Shown: positions 8,265 through 18,024 of the stretch, in pieces
How positions within the stretch are numbered: the first letter of the stretch is position 1
How the letters are laid out: every line of letters begins with the position of its first letter
Origin: Clostridia bacterium
Lineage (GTDB): Bacteria > Bacillota > Clostridia > Lachnospirales > Cellulosilyticaceae
Length of the DNA stretch: 64,000 nucleotides
Reading direction: 5' to 3'
Assembly (NCBI GenBank): GCA_029239755.1
Contig: JARBUI010000004.1
Location: 1-64,000, forward strand
Notes under the pieces: model-generated
The model's input: the letters and a program-made list of their open reading frames with translations, nothing else
Databases searched by the model: none
Told to the model about the DNA's origin: nothing
Translations under genes and position numbers: made by a program

Positions 8265-9110
8265 ATGAGCGAGAATAAGATTGTACTTATCACAGGGGGT
8301 AGTGCGGGAATGGGAAAAGCAGCAGCATCGGAGCTAATGAGACTTGGTTACTTTGTAATTATTCTTGCTAGAAATAAGGAAAGAGGCGAGAAGGCGCTGG
8401 CAGAAATTAAAAGTGAAAGCAAGAGCAATTTGGCAGATTTAATGCTGTGTGATTTAGCTAGTCAGGCTAGCATAAGACGCTTTGTAAGTCAATTTAAGGA
8501 AAAATATAAGAGACTGGATGTACTCATTAACAATGCTGGGGTTATACTGCCAAGCAGACATGAAACAAATGATGGATTTGAGCTGCAGTTTGCAGTTAAT
8601 CACCTGGGACATTTTCTACTCACAAACTTACTTTTAGATACCATCAAAAACAGTAGCCCTGCCAGGATTATTAATGTTTCATCAGGGGCTCATAAAGCAG
8701 GCAAAATACATTTTGATGATCTTAATCTTAAAAAGAACTATAATCTTATAAAATCATATTCACAGTCAAAGCTTGCTAATATACTTTTCACCTACGAACT
8801 TGCAGACCGGCTAAAAGATAGGGGGGTAACGGTTAATACTCTTCATCCTGGAGCAGTGGCTACGCAAATGGGAATTAACCGAACGACTGGGTTTGGAACA
8901 CTTATAACGAGTATGCTTAAACCTTTTTTTAAGTCGCCGGCAGAAGGAGCTTCAACAACTGTTTACCTAGCCACGTCTAATGAAGTTCAAAATATAACTG
9001 GGAAGTATTTTTACAATAAAAAACCTATTCCCTCTTCGAAGCTGTCTTATGACAAAGAACTTGCAAAGAGGTTATGGCAGGTTAGTGAAAAGATGGTGCA
9101 TTTAAGTTAG
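8265..9110 (+). CDS. Short-chain dehydrogenase/reductase
   Basis: A 281-residue Rossmann-fold oxidoreductase. The dinucleotide motif is TGGSAGMGKAAA. ARNKERG after the second strand gives arginines suggestive of NADP(H) preference. NNAGVI, the Ser of INVSSGAHKAG and the catalytic YSQSK complete the SDR set. The layout resembles retinol-dehydrogenase-like SDRs. Substrate unknown. GAGGAGCTGAGGG precedes the ATG. It is monocistronic, with about 125 nt before the ABC operon. Confidence 0.88.
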   Translation: MSENKIVLITGGSAGMGKAAASELMRLGYFVIILARNKERGEKALAEIKSESKSNLADLMLCDLASQASIRRFVSQFKEKYKRLDVLINNAGVILPSRHETNDGFELQFAVNHLGHFLLTNLLLDTIKNSSPARIINVSSGAHKAGKIHFDDLNLKKNYNLIKSYSQSKLANILFTYELADRLKDRGVTVNTLHPGAVATQMGINRTTGFGTLITSMLKPFFKSPAEGASTTVYLATSNEVQNITGKYFYNKKPIPSSKLSYDKELAKRLWQVSEKMVHLS

Positions 9111-9236
9111 GATTTTAATTTCTAGTGCAGCCAAGCATAATATAAGAATAATTTATATCAAAGAAGAGATGCTATTGCTAGGAGTATCGGCACTAGATAG
9201 GTATTATTCTTGTAAATAATGTTGGAGGCTATCAAT

Positions 9237-10121
9237 ATGAATGTGATAGAGATCAATAATCTCACTAAAAGTTATGGCAAGACAAGGGGTATTGTTAATG
9301 TAAACTTTAATGTTGAAGAAGGGGAGATATTTGGTTTTATCGGCCCTAATGGCGCAGGCAAGTCAACAACCATAAGGACATTGCTGGCACTTATTAGGCC
9401 AACAGGCGGCAGTGCAAAAATTTTTGGGAAAGACTGCATAAAGTATGCCCCTGAAATTGCAAAAGAGATAGGTTACTTGCCTTCTGAAGTTTTTTATTAT
9501 GAAAATATGAAAGTAATGGACATATTAAGGTATTCGGCAAGTTTTTATAAAAAAGACTGTAGTAAAAGGATACAAGAGTTAACTGATGTAATGGAGCTTG
9601 ATGTCACTAAGAAGGTGGATGATTTATCTTTTGGTAATAAAAAAAAGGTAGGGATAGTAGCAGCACTTCTGCATGAACCTCGGCTTATCATACTTGATGA
9701 ACCTACAAGTGGGCTGGACCCTCTGATGCAGCAAAAGTTTTTTGAGCTGCTTTTTGAAGAGAATAAAAAGGGTGCAGCGATCTTATTCTCTTCTCATATT
9801 CTGACGGAAGTTCAAAAAATGTGCAGCCGAGTTGCAATTATTAAGGATGGCAGCATAGTGAAAGTCGAAAATATAAATACACTGCGAGAAAATAATTATA
9901 AAAGATTTAATATAGAAGTAAGGTCACTTCCTTACAAGAACTATTTTAACTTCGGAGGAATAGATAATTTACGGTCAGAAGGGAATAAGATAAGTTTCTT
10001 ATACAGAGGAGATATTAATTTAATTCTTAGAAAACTTTCAGAAGCACAATTATCTAATATTTGGATAGAAGAGCCGAGCCTTGATGAAATATTTATGCGC
10101 TATTACGAGAGAGAGGATTAG
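9237..10121 (+). CDS. ABC transporter ATP-binding protein (ABC-2 export type)
   Basis: A 295-residue ATPase with Walker A GPNGAGKST, signature LSFGNKKKV (in place of LSGGQ), Walker B LIILDEPTSGLDP and switch His in SSHILTE, followed by a roughly 80-residue C-terminal extension typical of drug/antibiotic exporters. The track start at 9219 lies upstream of the Shine-Dalgarno GGAGG (9224-9228), so ATG 9237 is chosen. Two permease genes follow immediately, making an NatA/Bcr-like exporter. Exported substrate unknown. Confidence 0.9.
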   Translation: MNVIEINNLTKSYGKTRGIVNVNFNVEEGEIFGFIGPNGAGKSTTIRTLLALIRPTGGSAKIFGKDCIKYAPEIAKEIGYLPSEVFYYENMKVMDILRYSASFYKKDCSKRIQELTDVMELDVTKKVDDLSFGNKKKVGIVAALLHEPRLIILDEPTSGLDPLMQQKFFELLFEENKKGAAILFSSHILTEVQKMCSRVAIIKDGSIVKVENINTLRENNYKRFNIEVRSLPYKNYFNFGGIDNLRSEGNKISFLYRGDINLILRKLSEAQLSNIWIEEPSLDEIFMRYYERED

Positions 10122-10126
10122 AGCTT

Positions 10127-10924
10127 ATGAACATATTTTTATATGAATTAAAGGCCTATTCTAAGAACACGATAGTATGGACCATTGCATTAATAATGCT
10201 TGTTTTCTTACTGTTATCTCTATTTCCTAGTTTTGCAAAAGAAGCGGTAAGTGTGCAAAAGCTGCTGAAAGGATACCCGGAAGCAGTAAGAAAGGCACTT
10301 GGTATTTCTATATCAAATATTTCTTCGTTTCTCGGCTTTTATTCATTTGTATTTGTATATGTTGTCCTTTGCGGAGCTATTCAGGCCATGAACTTAGGTA
10401 TCGGGATTTTATCTAAAGAAACACGGGCAAAGGCAGCAGATTTTCTTTTTACAAAACCGGCAGCCCGCTCAAAGGTAATGACGGCAAAGCTGCTGGCTAG
10501 TCTAAGCTTAATTATCATTACAAATACTATTTATTTAATGGCTGCTACTTTAATAGCTAGTATGGTGAGTGAAAAGTCGTTTGATGCAAAGATATTTGGG
10601 ATGATTTCTTTGACGTTATTTTTCATTCAGCTTATGTTTATGGCTTTAGGGGTTGTAATAGCAGTACTTATTTCAAATATTAAATCAGTTATTCCTATTT
10701 CATTAGGGACTGTATTTGGATTTTTCATGATAAGTATGTTTGGATCAGTTGTCGAGGATGACGCTATGCGTTATATGACGCCATTTAAGTACTTTGATAC
10801 AGCGTATATTATTAAGCATAGTGCATATGAAAGCAGTTTTATGATGGTGGCACTTCTATTTATTAGCGTAGCTTTATTAATAAGCTATGGCATTTATTCA
10901 AGAAAAGACAAGCATACAGTTTAA
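10127..10924 (+). CDS. ABC-2 type permease, first subunit
   Basis: A 265-residue membrane protein with six hydrophobic segments and the ABC-2 loop MNLGIGILSKETRAKAADFLFTKPAARSKVMTAK between helices 2 and 3. It starts 5 nt after the ATPase gene, so the two are translationally linked. It pairs with the next gene to form the transmembrane channel of the exporter. Confidence 0.88.
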   Translation: MNIFLYELKAYSKNTIVWTIALIMLVFLLLSLFPSFAKEAVSVQKLLKGYPEAVRKALGISISNISSFLGFYSFVFVYVVLCGAIQAMNLGIGILSKETRAKAADFLFTKPAARSKVMTAKLLASLSLIIITNTIYLMAATLIASMVSEKSFDAKIFGMISLTLFFIQLMFMALGVVIAVLISNIKSVIPISLGTVFGFFMISMFGSVVEDDAMRYMTPFKYFDTAYIIKHSAYESSFMMVALLFISVALLISYGIYSRKDKHTV

Positions 10925-10959
10925 ATTAGAAGTCACTTAGTATTTCATGAGGAGGCTAA

Positions 10960-11760
10960 ATGATGAATTTATTCAAAAGAGAAGTAAGAGCACACTTAAA
11001 ATCGCTTGTTATATGGAGCGTTGGAATGATTTTTATGGTTGCTGGGGGAATGGGGAAATACGCAGGATATGCGTCTTCAGCGAAGACGCTAAATGAATTT
11101 ATTGCACAAATGCCTAAAATGGTTCAGGCTATAATGGGATTTAGTACATTTGACTTATCAAAGGCCAGTGGGTTTTATGGGGTACTCTATTCATTTCTTG
11201 CGGTTATGGCAGCAGCACATGCTGCTATACTTGGGACAGAAATCATTTCAAAAGAAGAAAGGGATAAAACAGCGGAGTTTTTACTAGTAAAGCCTATTTC
11301 TAGGAATGCAGTCGTTTCTTCAAAGATACTTGCTGGGATTTTTAATATTACAGTATTAAATGGGATTACACTAGTTGCCTCGATTTATATAACGGGTTAC
11401 TTAAGTAATGGAGAAAATGTTACAGATGATATTTTATTGTTAATGAAAGGGATGTTTATACTTCAGCTTTTATTTATGTTTAGTGGGACAAGTGTTGCCG
11501 CACTTAGTAAGAATCCTAAGGGAGCTGTATCAATATCAGCTATGGCTGTACTAGTTACATTTATAGTATCAAAAGTAACTGAAATAGACAGCAGACTTAT
11601 CAATCTAAAATATATTACACCTTTTAAGTACTATGATGCTAAAGATTTGATGTATCATGCAAGGCTGGATAGTGTTTTTATAACCCTATCCATTTTCATC
11701 ATGGGAGTGATGGCAGGTGTAACGTTTACGGCGTACAGTAAAAGAGATTTAAAACTATAA
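10960..11760 (+). CDS. ABC-2 type permease, second subunit
   Basis: A 266-residue paralog of the preceding permease with the same layout and the loop EIISKEERDKTAEFLLVKPISRNAVVSSK. The similarity of the two permeases suggests a tandem duplication, giving a heterodimeric exporter with the ATPase at 9237. GAGGAGG precedes adjacent ATG codons at 10960 and 10963; either may be used. No terminator is obvious after it. Confidence 0.88.
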   Translation: MMNLFKREVRAHLKSLVIWSVGMIFMVAGGMGKYAGYASSAKTLNEFIAQMPKMVQAIMGFSTFDLSKASGFYGVLYSFLAVMAAAHAAILGTEIISKEERDKTAEFLLVKPISRNAVVSSKILAGIFNITVLNGITLVASIYITGYLSNGENVTDDILLLMKGMFILQLLFMFSGTSVAALSKNPKGAVSISAMAVLVTFIVSKVTEIDSRLINLKYITPFKYYDAKDLMYHARLDSVFITLSIFIMGVMAGVTFTAYSKRDLKL

Positions 11761-11856
11761 GTAGATTATAATAAAGCATATTTTTAGAGATTTTTATCTA
11801 AAATAATCGGATTAATATGGCATAAATTGGATATTTATGATATTATATATACTAAT

Positions 11857-11923
11857 AACGATTAGATTACTTTAGTATCTGCCTGTAGCGGCAAGATATA
11901 AAAGAAGTAATATGTTAATCGTT
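11857..11923 (+). promoter_or_regulatory. Structured leader segment before the first chemoreceptor
   Basis: AACGATTA (11857-11864) pairs with TAATCGTT (11916-11923), and ATTACTT pairs with AAGTAAT inside it. TATCT-GCC pairs with GGC-AAGATA around a TGTAGC loop at the top. The nested stems form one extended hairpin about 80 nt before the start codon. It matches no riboswitch class I recognise, and no T run follows. Confidence 0.4.
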
Positions 11924-12002
11924 TTACATAGAGAGAGATCACGTTTAGTAAATCATATTGTACAACACTATGACTGCTCAAAAAAACACTATAGGGGGAC
12001 AT

Positions 12003-13733
12003 ATGTTTAAAAAACTTAGGGGGCTTAATAAAAGTTTAGGATTTAAGATTACATTAGCATTTTTAAGTATTATTATAATATCCATTAGTTTAATAGCAAG
12101 TGCAGCATACACACAAAGTTATGCTATGCTGATCAACAACTTGGGAGAGAGAAGTCTTAAAATAGCAGAAATAGGATCACAAAAAATTGATGTTGAAGCA
12201 TTTAAAGCGTTAAAAACACCTGAAGACGAGCAAACAGAAGCATATCAGAGCATGAGAAAAGATTTAAGTCATTTAAGGGAAATAACTGGAGCTAAATATT
12301 TATATACAATGACCAAAAATGATAACGGAGAGTTTATTTACATAGTAGATGGCTCAGCAGAAGAGGACGTGTCTCATATTGGTGATATTGAAGAACCTAG
12401 TTTGAATTTTGACGCTGCTTGGGAAGGTAACAAATGTATTGGAGAGAAAATAGAGGTTACTGAGTGGGGCACACTTATCAGTTCATATGTTCCAATAAGA
12501 GATACGAACGACCAAGTAGTTGGCTTTGTAGGAATTGATTACGATGTCGAAGTCGAATATGAAGCCTTTCAAAGGTTTAGACTAGTGCTCTTATGTATTG
12601 CTTTAGGACTTGTAATAGGTACATCCATATTTGGAATGATACTCTCAAAGAAGATTACTCGTCCAATCAAAAAGCTTATGGAGCTGATGCAAAAAGCTGA
12701 AAAAGGTGATTTAACAGTACAAGCTGATATACGAACAAAAGATGAAATTGGAAGTTTATCTGTCAGCTTTAACAATATGATGGGAAACATAAAACATCTG
12801 ATTAAAGAAGTAAACCAAAACAGTGAAGAAGTATATAAGGCAAGTGAAAAGCTTACTACCTCTGTTGAAGAAATAAGTAGCCAAACTGTTACTGTTGATA
12901 CTAATGTCCAGCAAATAGCAGCAGCAATGGAGGAAACATCAGCTTCAGTGCAGCAGGTTACAGGGTTCAGTAATGAAATTACTACAGTACTAAAGAGCCT
13001 TCTTGATAAAGCAGATCATAGTAATGAGATAGTCAGAGAAATAAGGAAACGAGCATCTGAAATGAAAGAAGATGCAGAAAAATCAAATCATATTGCTAAG
13101 CAGATTTATAGTGAAAAGCAAAGTGAAATGGCTAAGGCGATAGACGAAGGTAAGGTTGTTTTGGAAATTAAAAAAATGTCTAACAGTATATCTGCAATTT
13201 CCACGCAGACTAATCTATTAGCACTTAATGCATCTATAGAAGCAGCAAGGGCTGGAGAGTATGGCAGAGGATTTGCAGTAGTTGCTGAAGAAGTAGGGAA
13301 ACTTGCAAACCAATCATCACAAACAGTAAAGGGTATTGAAGAATTAATTAATGAGGTACAGAGGGCTTTCGATAATCTGTCAAATACCTCAGCTGGTATT
13401 CTTGAATTTATTGAGAATAAAGTTATTAATGATTATGAGATGCTAGTACATACAGGGATGCAATACCTTAAAGACGCCGAATCTGTAGGCAGTTTAATTA
13501 GTGATTTTGCAGATAGTTCAGAGGAAGTTGTTAGAACGGCTAGTGAAGTTAATCAGTCAATAGAACATGTAGCTGCGACGGTAGAAGAAGTAACGGCAAG
13601 TGTGCAGGAAATCTCTTCAAATACTAATCAAACAACAAAAACAATGAAGGAAGTAGCTGGAGTAGCCAAAGAACAGGCGAATGCAGCAGAAGCGTTAAAT
13701 ACTTTAGTAGTAAAGATTTTTGAAACTAATTAA
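12003..13733 (+). CDS. Methyl-accepting chemotaxis protein, first of two paralogs
   Basis: About 576 residues. One N-terminal transmembrane helix leads into a roughly 160-residue extracellular Cache-like sensor ([29 protein letters not shown]). A second helix, a HAMP domain ([14 protein letters not shown]) and a cytoplasmic signalling coiled coil follow. The tip [23 protein letters not shown] contacts CheA/CheW. The track begins at 11958, but AGGGGGAC sits just before ATG 12003, and this start matches the 576-residue length of the neighbouring paralog. Ligand unknown. No che or flagellar genes are nearby. Confidence 0.92.
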   Translation: MFKKLRGLNKSLGFKITLAFLSIIIISISLIASAAYTQSYAMLINNLGERSLKIAEIGSQKIDVEAFKALKTPEDEQTEAYQSMRKDLSHLREITGAKYLYTMTKNDNGEFIYIVDGSAEEDVSHIGDIEEPSLNFDAAWEGNKCIGEKIEVTEWGTLISSYVPIRDTNDQVVGFVGIDYDVEVEYEAFQRFRLVLLCIALGLVIGTSIFGMILSKKITRPIKKLMELMQKAEKGDLTVQADIRTKDEIGSLSVSFNNMMGNIKHLIKEVNQNSEEVYKASEKLTTSVEEISSQTVTVDTNVQQIAAAMEETSASVQQVTGFSNEITTVLKSLLDKADHSNEIVREIRKRASEMKEDAEKSNHIAKQIYSEKQSEMAKAIDEGKVVLEIKKMSNSISAISTQTNLLALNASIEAARAGEYGRGFAVVAEEVGKLANQSSQTVKGIEELINEVQRAFDNLSNTSAGILEFIENKVINDYEMLVHTGMQYLKDAESVGSLISDFADSSEEVVRTASEVNQSIEHVAATVEEVTASVQEISSNTNQTTKTMKEVAGVAKEQANAAEALNTLVVKIFETN

Positions 13734-13745
13734 ATAGCAGTATCT

Positions 13746-13779
13746 AAAAAGAAGCTTCCGATTTTGGAGGCTTCTTTTG
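13746..13779 (+). terminator. Terminator after the first chemoreceptor gene
   Basis: AAGAAGCTTCC and GGAGGCTTCTT pair with one G-T wobble across an ATTTT-type loop, followed by a short T tract. The paralogous receptor genes are therefore probably separate transcription units. Confidence 0.75.
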
Positions 13780-13882
13780 GTGTCCCCGAAAATATCAGTA
13801 TTGTAAAATAATTGTCATAATGTGCATACAATGAAGGGGAGAGTCTAGATATATTATAGTGCTATTAGGGGAGTGAGGGTGA

Positions 13883-15613
13883 ATGGTCAAACTTTTTAGG
13901 AATATTAATCAAAGTTTAGGTCTAAAGGTTATACTTACATTTTTATCGACTGTTACATTATCTATTGGTTTAATATCAGGTATAGCTTATACACAGAGCT
14001 ATCAGGTGCTAGTAGCTAATTTAGGGCAGAGAAGTGTTAAGATAGCAGAGGTTGCTTCCAAAAGAATAGATATTGAGGCATTCAGAGAACTAAAAACTAT
14101 TGAGGATGAGGAGACAAAGGCATATAAAGAGATGAGGGGAAGCTTAAGTGAACTGCGAGAATTAACAGGGACAAAGTACTTATATACGATGAGAAAAGAT
14201 GATAAGGGGCAATTTATTTATGTAGTAGATGGATCAGAGATCGAAGAGATATCACACATAGGAGATATTGAAGAATCAAATGTAGTTTTTGAGACTGTGT
14301 GGGAAGGAAATAAATACATTAGTAATACAATTGATGTAGGGCCATGGGGCATACTTGTAAGTTCTTATTTTCCTTTAATAGACGAAAAAGGAGAGGTGGT
14401 AGGGTTTGTAGGGGCTGATTATGACGTTGAAGTAGAGTACAAATCATTTCAAAGGTTTAAAGTTGTGCTTCTAAGCGTTACGCTGGGCTTATTAATATTT
14501 GCAGTATTTTTAGGTGTTCTTCTATCAAGCAAAATACTTTCACCTATTAAAATCCTTATGAAGCTCATGCAAAAGGCTGAAAAAGGAGATTTAACAGTAC
14601 GGGTTCAGGTAACTTCAAAAGATGAAATAGGAAAGCTCTCTGCTAGCTTTAATAGAATGGCAGAGTATATAACACGCCTTATCAAAAGAGTTCATGACAA
14701 TAGTGTGAGCATGAGTGAATCAAGTCAGAAGCTTAAGAGAACAGTAGAAGCAATAAGTGCGGAGACAAATACGGTCAATATAAGCGTGAATGAAATAACA
14801 ATAGGGATGGAGCAGACTTCCGCAGCAGTTGAAGAGATAACAGCAGCAAGTAATGAGATAATAATTGATGTAAAAGCTCTTTTAGATAAAGCTAATAATA
14901 GCAGTGAGACAGTAAAAGAAATTAAAAAGAGAGCAAATCAAATGAAAAATAACATGCAGAAATCAAATGATGTAACGCAGGAGATATATAAAGAAAGACA
15001 ATATGAAATGATGGAGGCCATTGAAAAGGGAAGGGTAGTTGCTGAAATTAAGACGATGGCAGATATTATATCGAGGATATCAGAACGGATCAATTTAATA
15101 GCAGTTAATGCAGCTATAGAAGCAGCTAGGGCTGGAGAGTGTGGCAGAGGATTTGCAGTAGTTGCCGAAGAGGTCAGAACACTGGCAAAGCAATCATCTC
15201 AAACAGTAAAAGGTATTGACGAAATAGTAAAGCAAGTACAGCAGGCCTTTGGAAACTTATCGGATACATCACAAGGAATGCTTGATTTTATTGACAATAA
15301 AGTTATTAGTGACTATAAGATTTTGATGGATACTGGAGCACAATATTTAAAAGATGCAGAGTGTATGGAAGGGTTAATAAATAATTTTGTAAGTCATTCA
15401 AAAGGAGTGGCAGTAACAGTGAATGAAGTTAATTATGCAATAGAAAGCGTGGCAACGACAGTAGAACAAACAACATTAAGCCTGCAAGAAATTTCAAAGA
15501 GTACAAGTCAGACTGTAGTGTCAGTACAAGAAGTAGGAGAGATATCTAAAAGACAGGCTCATGAAGCAGAGCACCTAAGTTCCATGATTAAAACGTTATT
15601 TGAAACTAATTAA
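13883..15613 (+). CDS. Methyl-accepting chemotaxis protein, second paralog
   Basis: A 576-residue receptor collinear with its upstream neighbour: transmembrane helix, Cache-like sensor ([29 protein letters not shown]), second helix, HAMP ([20 protein letters not shown]) and signalling domain with tip [24 protein letters not shown] tandem duplication is clear. The sensor halves differ enough that ligand range may have diverged. GAGTGAGGGTGA precedes the ATG. Chemotaxis machinery is elsewhere. Confidence 0.92.
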   Translation: MVKLFRNINQSLGLKVILTFLSTVTLSIGLISGIAYTQSYQVLVANLGQRSVKIAEVASKRIDIEAFRELKTIEDEETKAYKEMRGSLSELRELTGTKYLYTMRKDDKGQFIYVVDGSEIEEISHIGDIEESNVVFETVWEGNKYISNTIDVGPWGILVSSYFPLIDEKGEVVGFVGADYDVEVEYKSFQRFKVVLLSVTLGLLIFAVFLGVLLSSKILSPIKILMKLMQKAEKGDLTVRVQVTSKDEIGKLSASFNRMAEYITRLIKRVHDNSVSMSESSQKLKRTVEAISAETNTVNISVNEITIGMEQTSAAVEEITAASNEIIIDVKALLDKANNSSETVKEIKKRANQMKNNMQKSNDVTQEIYKERQYEMMEAIEKGRVVAEIKTMADIISRISERINLIAVNAAIEAARAGECGRGFAVVAEEVRTLAKQSSQTVKGIDEIVKQVQQAFGNLSDTSQGMLDFIDNKVISDYKILMDTGAQYLKDAECMEGLINNFVSHSKGVAVTVNEVNYAIESVATTVEQTTLSLQEISKSTSQTVVSVQEVGEISKRQAHEAEHLSSMIKTLFETN

Positions 15614-15702
15614 TGAGTAAAAGCTTAAAGATTAGGATTTTTGCTAAAAATTGAGTATAATACTATATAGAAATAATATACCTATCAGCAAAGGAGTCTA
15701 CA

Positions 15703-15954
15703 ATGAGCCAAAATAAAGAGGAAATACTAAAGTCTATCTTAAGCATGAGGAGAAGGCTAACTCATATTAAGCTAGATATAAATAGAGAAATTGATATATT
15801 TGAGGAACAAATGAATAAGTCTTTAAAAAGAATAGATAAGATAAGTTATTTATCTAAAAAGTTTAGCATAGCAGAACTTACTGAAACCCATAAAGCTTAT
15901 GAAAAACTTGTAAATCCAGGACAAGCACAGACACAAGAACAAACTAAGGAATGA
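15703..15954 (+). CDS. Small coiled-coil hypothetical protein
   Basis: 83 residues, highly charged, predicted mostly helical (LKSILSMRRRLTHIKLDINREIDIFEEQMNKSLKRID), with a Gln/Thr-rich tail. No signal peptide or membrane segment. AAGGAG precedes the ATG by 8 nt, supporting expression. No family recognised. It lies between a chemoreceptor and a MmcQ/YjbR gene. Confidence 0.6.
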   Translation: MSQNKEEILKSILSMRRRLTHIKLDINREIDIFEEQMNKSLKRIDKISYLSKKFSIAELTETHKAYEKLVNPGQAQTQEQTKE

Positions 15955-16022
15955 GTACCTGAGCTCAAATACGTACAAGTTCACGGTTAAAAAGAATATA
16001 TACTTAGGAGGACGGGGAAAAT

Positions 16023-16367
16023 ATGGATGTAAAAGCATACTGTTTATCACTTCCGATGGCAGTACTGGATTACCCTTTTGGAGATACTCCGATGGTGATA
16101 AAAGTTAATAAAAAGATGTTTGCACTAATAAATAGTGAGGGAGAAGTTTCATTAAAGTGTGAGCCACTTCAGGCGTTGGCGTATAGAGATATGTTTGAAG
16201 CAGTATCACCAGGTTATCATCTTAATAAAGAACACTGGAATACAGTTAAACCTAATTTAGATGTAGATGAAGAGCTGCTTAAAAGGATGATAAGAGAGTC
16301 TTATAGAGCTGTAGTGCAGACCTTTCCAAAAAAAGATAGAGAGGGTTATTTGAGGCTTCTTCCATAA
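16023..16367 (+). CDS. MmcQ/YjbR family protein
   Basis: A 114-residue protein with the family pattern: N-terminal CLSLPMAVLDYPFGD, the MFALIN strand, SLKCEPLQALAYRDMFEAVSPGYHLNKEHWNTV, and a C-terminal helix with LLKRMIRESYRAVV. This CyaY-like fold is usually annotated as DNA-binding on limited evidence. The cellular role is not established. GGAGGACGGGG precedes the ATG. Confidence 0.85.
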   Translation: MDVKAYCLSLPMAVLDYPFGDTPMVIKVNKKMFALINSEGEVSLKCEPLQALAYRDMFEAVSPGYHLNKEHWNTVKPNLDVDEELLKRMIRESYRAVVQTFPKKDREGYLRLLP

Positions 16368-16480
16368 GCTTATCAAGGATTTTTCCAAGGAATAAAATGT
16401 ATAGTTTACCAATAATAAACGATACAACCTCTCCAATAATCCTGCTACAATGATTATGGATATAAGGGGGAGGTGATATT

Positions 16481-16936
16481 GTGCAAGTAGATCAAATAGA
16501 AGATGAAATTAAGCAAAAACTTCAAACTAAAATGGAACTTGAAGGACAATTTAAAAATGGAGTAAGTTGGTTCTATTGGATTGCAGGCCTTTCAATAATT
16601 AATACAGTGACCTATCTCATGGGAATGGATTGGAGTTTTATTGCTGGTCTTGGAGTTACACAAATGATTGATGTGTTCACCGAGTCGCTGTACGGAAGCA
16701 TTCGAGTGATAGCACTTTTTATTAATTTCCTCCTGGCAGGCTTTTTCGCATTTCTTGGGTATTTAACAAGAAAGAGACGGAATTGGGTGATTATCCTAGG
16801 AGTAGTTCTTTATTCCCTAGATACAATTATATTTATATTTTTTCAGGATTGGATAAGCGTAGCATTTCACGGCCTTGCTATCTATTCATTCATTAAAGCT
16901 ATACTAGCAAACAATAAACTTAAGATGCTTACTTAG
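16481..16936 (+). CDS. Hypothetical integral membrane protein
   Basis: A 151-residue protein with a charged N-terminal helix (residues 1-25) and four hydrophobic segments (about 26-45, 70-92, 97-113 and 117-138). It starts at GTG 16481 behind a strong GGGGGAGGTGAT. No family assigned with confidence. A terminator follows directly, so it is a single-gene unit or the end of a short one. Confidence 0.65.
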   Translation: MQVDQIEDEIKQKLQTKMELEGQFKNGVSWFYWIAGLSIINTVTYLMGMDWSFIAGLGVTQMIDVFTESLYGSIRVIALFINFLLAGFFAFLGYLTRKRRNWVIILGVVLYSLDTIIFIFFQDWISVAFHGLAIYSFIKAILANNKLKMLT

Positions 16937-16942
16937 TAATGG

Positions 16943-16969
16943 AGGACAGAAGTATTCTGTCCTTTTTTT
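16943..16969 (+). terminator. Rho-independent terminator
   Basis: AGGACAGA pairs with TCTGTCCT across a GTAT-type loop, followed by seven T residues. Confidence 0.85.
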
Positions 16970-17050
16970 ATTTCAACATGCTAATTGAGGCTATTTAGAA
17001 AACGATTAATAGACTACATTATCTTGTAGCAGCAACCTCCAAGGAAAAGT

Positions 17051-17998
17051 TTAATCAAATAAATAGAGTTGTACTTCGGGATTGTCAATATTTGACTTAT
17101 CATACCAGAAGAATCCTGAATCAATGAAATCTGGTAATGTTTCGCCCCTGTAGGCTCTAAGAGCTGCTTGGATGGCGAGATAGCCCATTCCTATAGGATC
17201 TTGTGAAACAGCACCAGCTACAGTACCTTCTTTAATGGCATTTGAAAGAGTTTTGCTAGCATCAAAGCCAATAATAGTAACTTCACCTTCCTTGTTAAGC
17301 TCCCTTACTGCTTCTATAATACCGGTACTGATATCACCGCTCTGTCCGTATAGTCCGGTAAGATCTGGGTGAGCCGTCAAAAAGGACTTCGCAGCTTCTT
17401 TAGCACTAGCTACAGAATCAACATCATATTGAGGAGGAAGTATTTCTATATCGGGAAAGTTCTGCTTTAGTGTATCGATGAACCCATTTGTCCTGGCTTC
17501 AGCCTCCGTACTTATTCTATCTAATGAAATAATGCCTACTTTACCTTTTCCATTAAGAAATTGCCCCATTTTTTCTGCAGCAAATGTTGAAGCTTTATAG
17601 TTATCGGTTGCGACTGTTGTCTTAACAATAGGATTGTCAACGCCTGTATCCAGTCCGACAACTGGAATATCAGCGGCGTTAGCCTCTTCAAGATAGGGAG
17701 ATACCTCTTGGGAATTAAGCGCTGTCAAAATAATAGCTTGAGGATTTTTTGATAGCGCGGACTTTAATAAATTAAGCTGTACTTCAGCTGGTTCTCCTAC
17801 TTTTTGACCCTCCCAGGTTGTTTCGATACCATAGGCTTTTGCAGCCTGTTCAGTTCCTAATTTAATAAGCTGAAAAAAGCTCGAATCTATTTTTTTTGAA
17901 ATAACGGGTATATATATCTTTTCAGGAGCTTGAGTTTCTTGAGCTTTTATTGGCAACATAAATAGCAAAAAAAATCCTAGTACAAATATTTTTTTCAT
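17051..17998 (-). CDS. Secreted periplasmic-binding-protein-like sugar binder, second of a pair
   Basis: 315 residues: a signal peptide (MKKIFVLGFFLLFMLPIKA) and a type I periplasmic-binding fold of the RbsB/Peripla_BP_4 kind (IPVVGLDTGVDNP, NYKASTFAAEKMG, VTIIGFDAS, VAGAVSQDPIGMGYLA). There is no lipobox Cys, so the mature protein would be released or held by other means, unlike the three lipoprotein SBPs elsewhere in this window. No ATPase or permease is adjacent. The 26-nt gap to the gene upstream on this strand indicates co-transcription. It could deliver a ligand to the nearby chemoreceptors rather than to a transporter (speculative). Confidence 0.85.
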   Translation of the reverse strand: MKKIFVLGFFLLFMLPIKAQETQAPEKIYIPVISKKIDSSFFQLIKLGTEQAAKAYGIETTWEGQKVGEPAEVQLNLLKSALSKNPQAIILTALNSQEVSPYLEEANAADIPVVGLDTGVDNPIVKTTVATDNYKASTFAAEKMGQFLNGKGKVGIISLDRISTEAEARTNGFIDTLKQNFPDIEILPPQYDVDSVASAKEAAKSFLTAHPDLTGLYGQSGDISTGIIEAVRELNKEGEVTIIGFDASKTLSNAIKEGTVAGAVSQDPIGMGYLAIQAALRAYRGETLPDFIDSGFFWYDKSNIDNPEVQLYLFD

Positions 17999-18024
17999 TT
18001 CATGACCTCTTTCAAGTAATAGAA

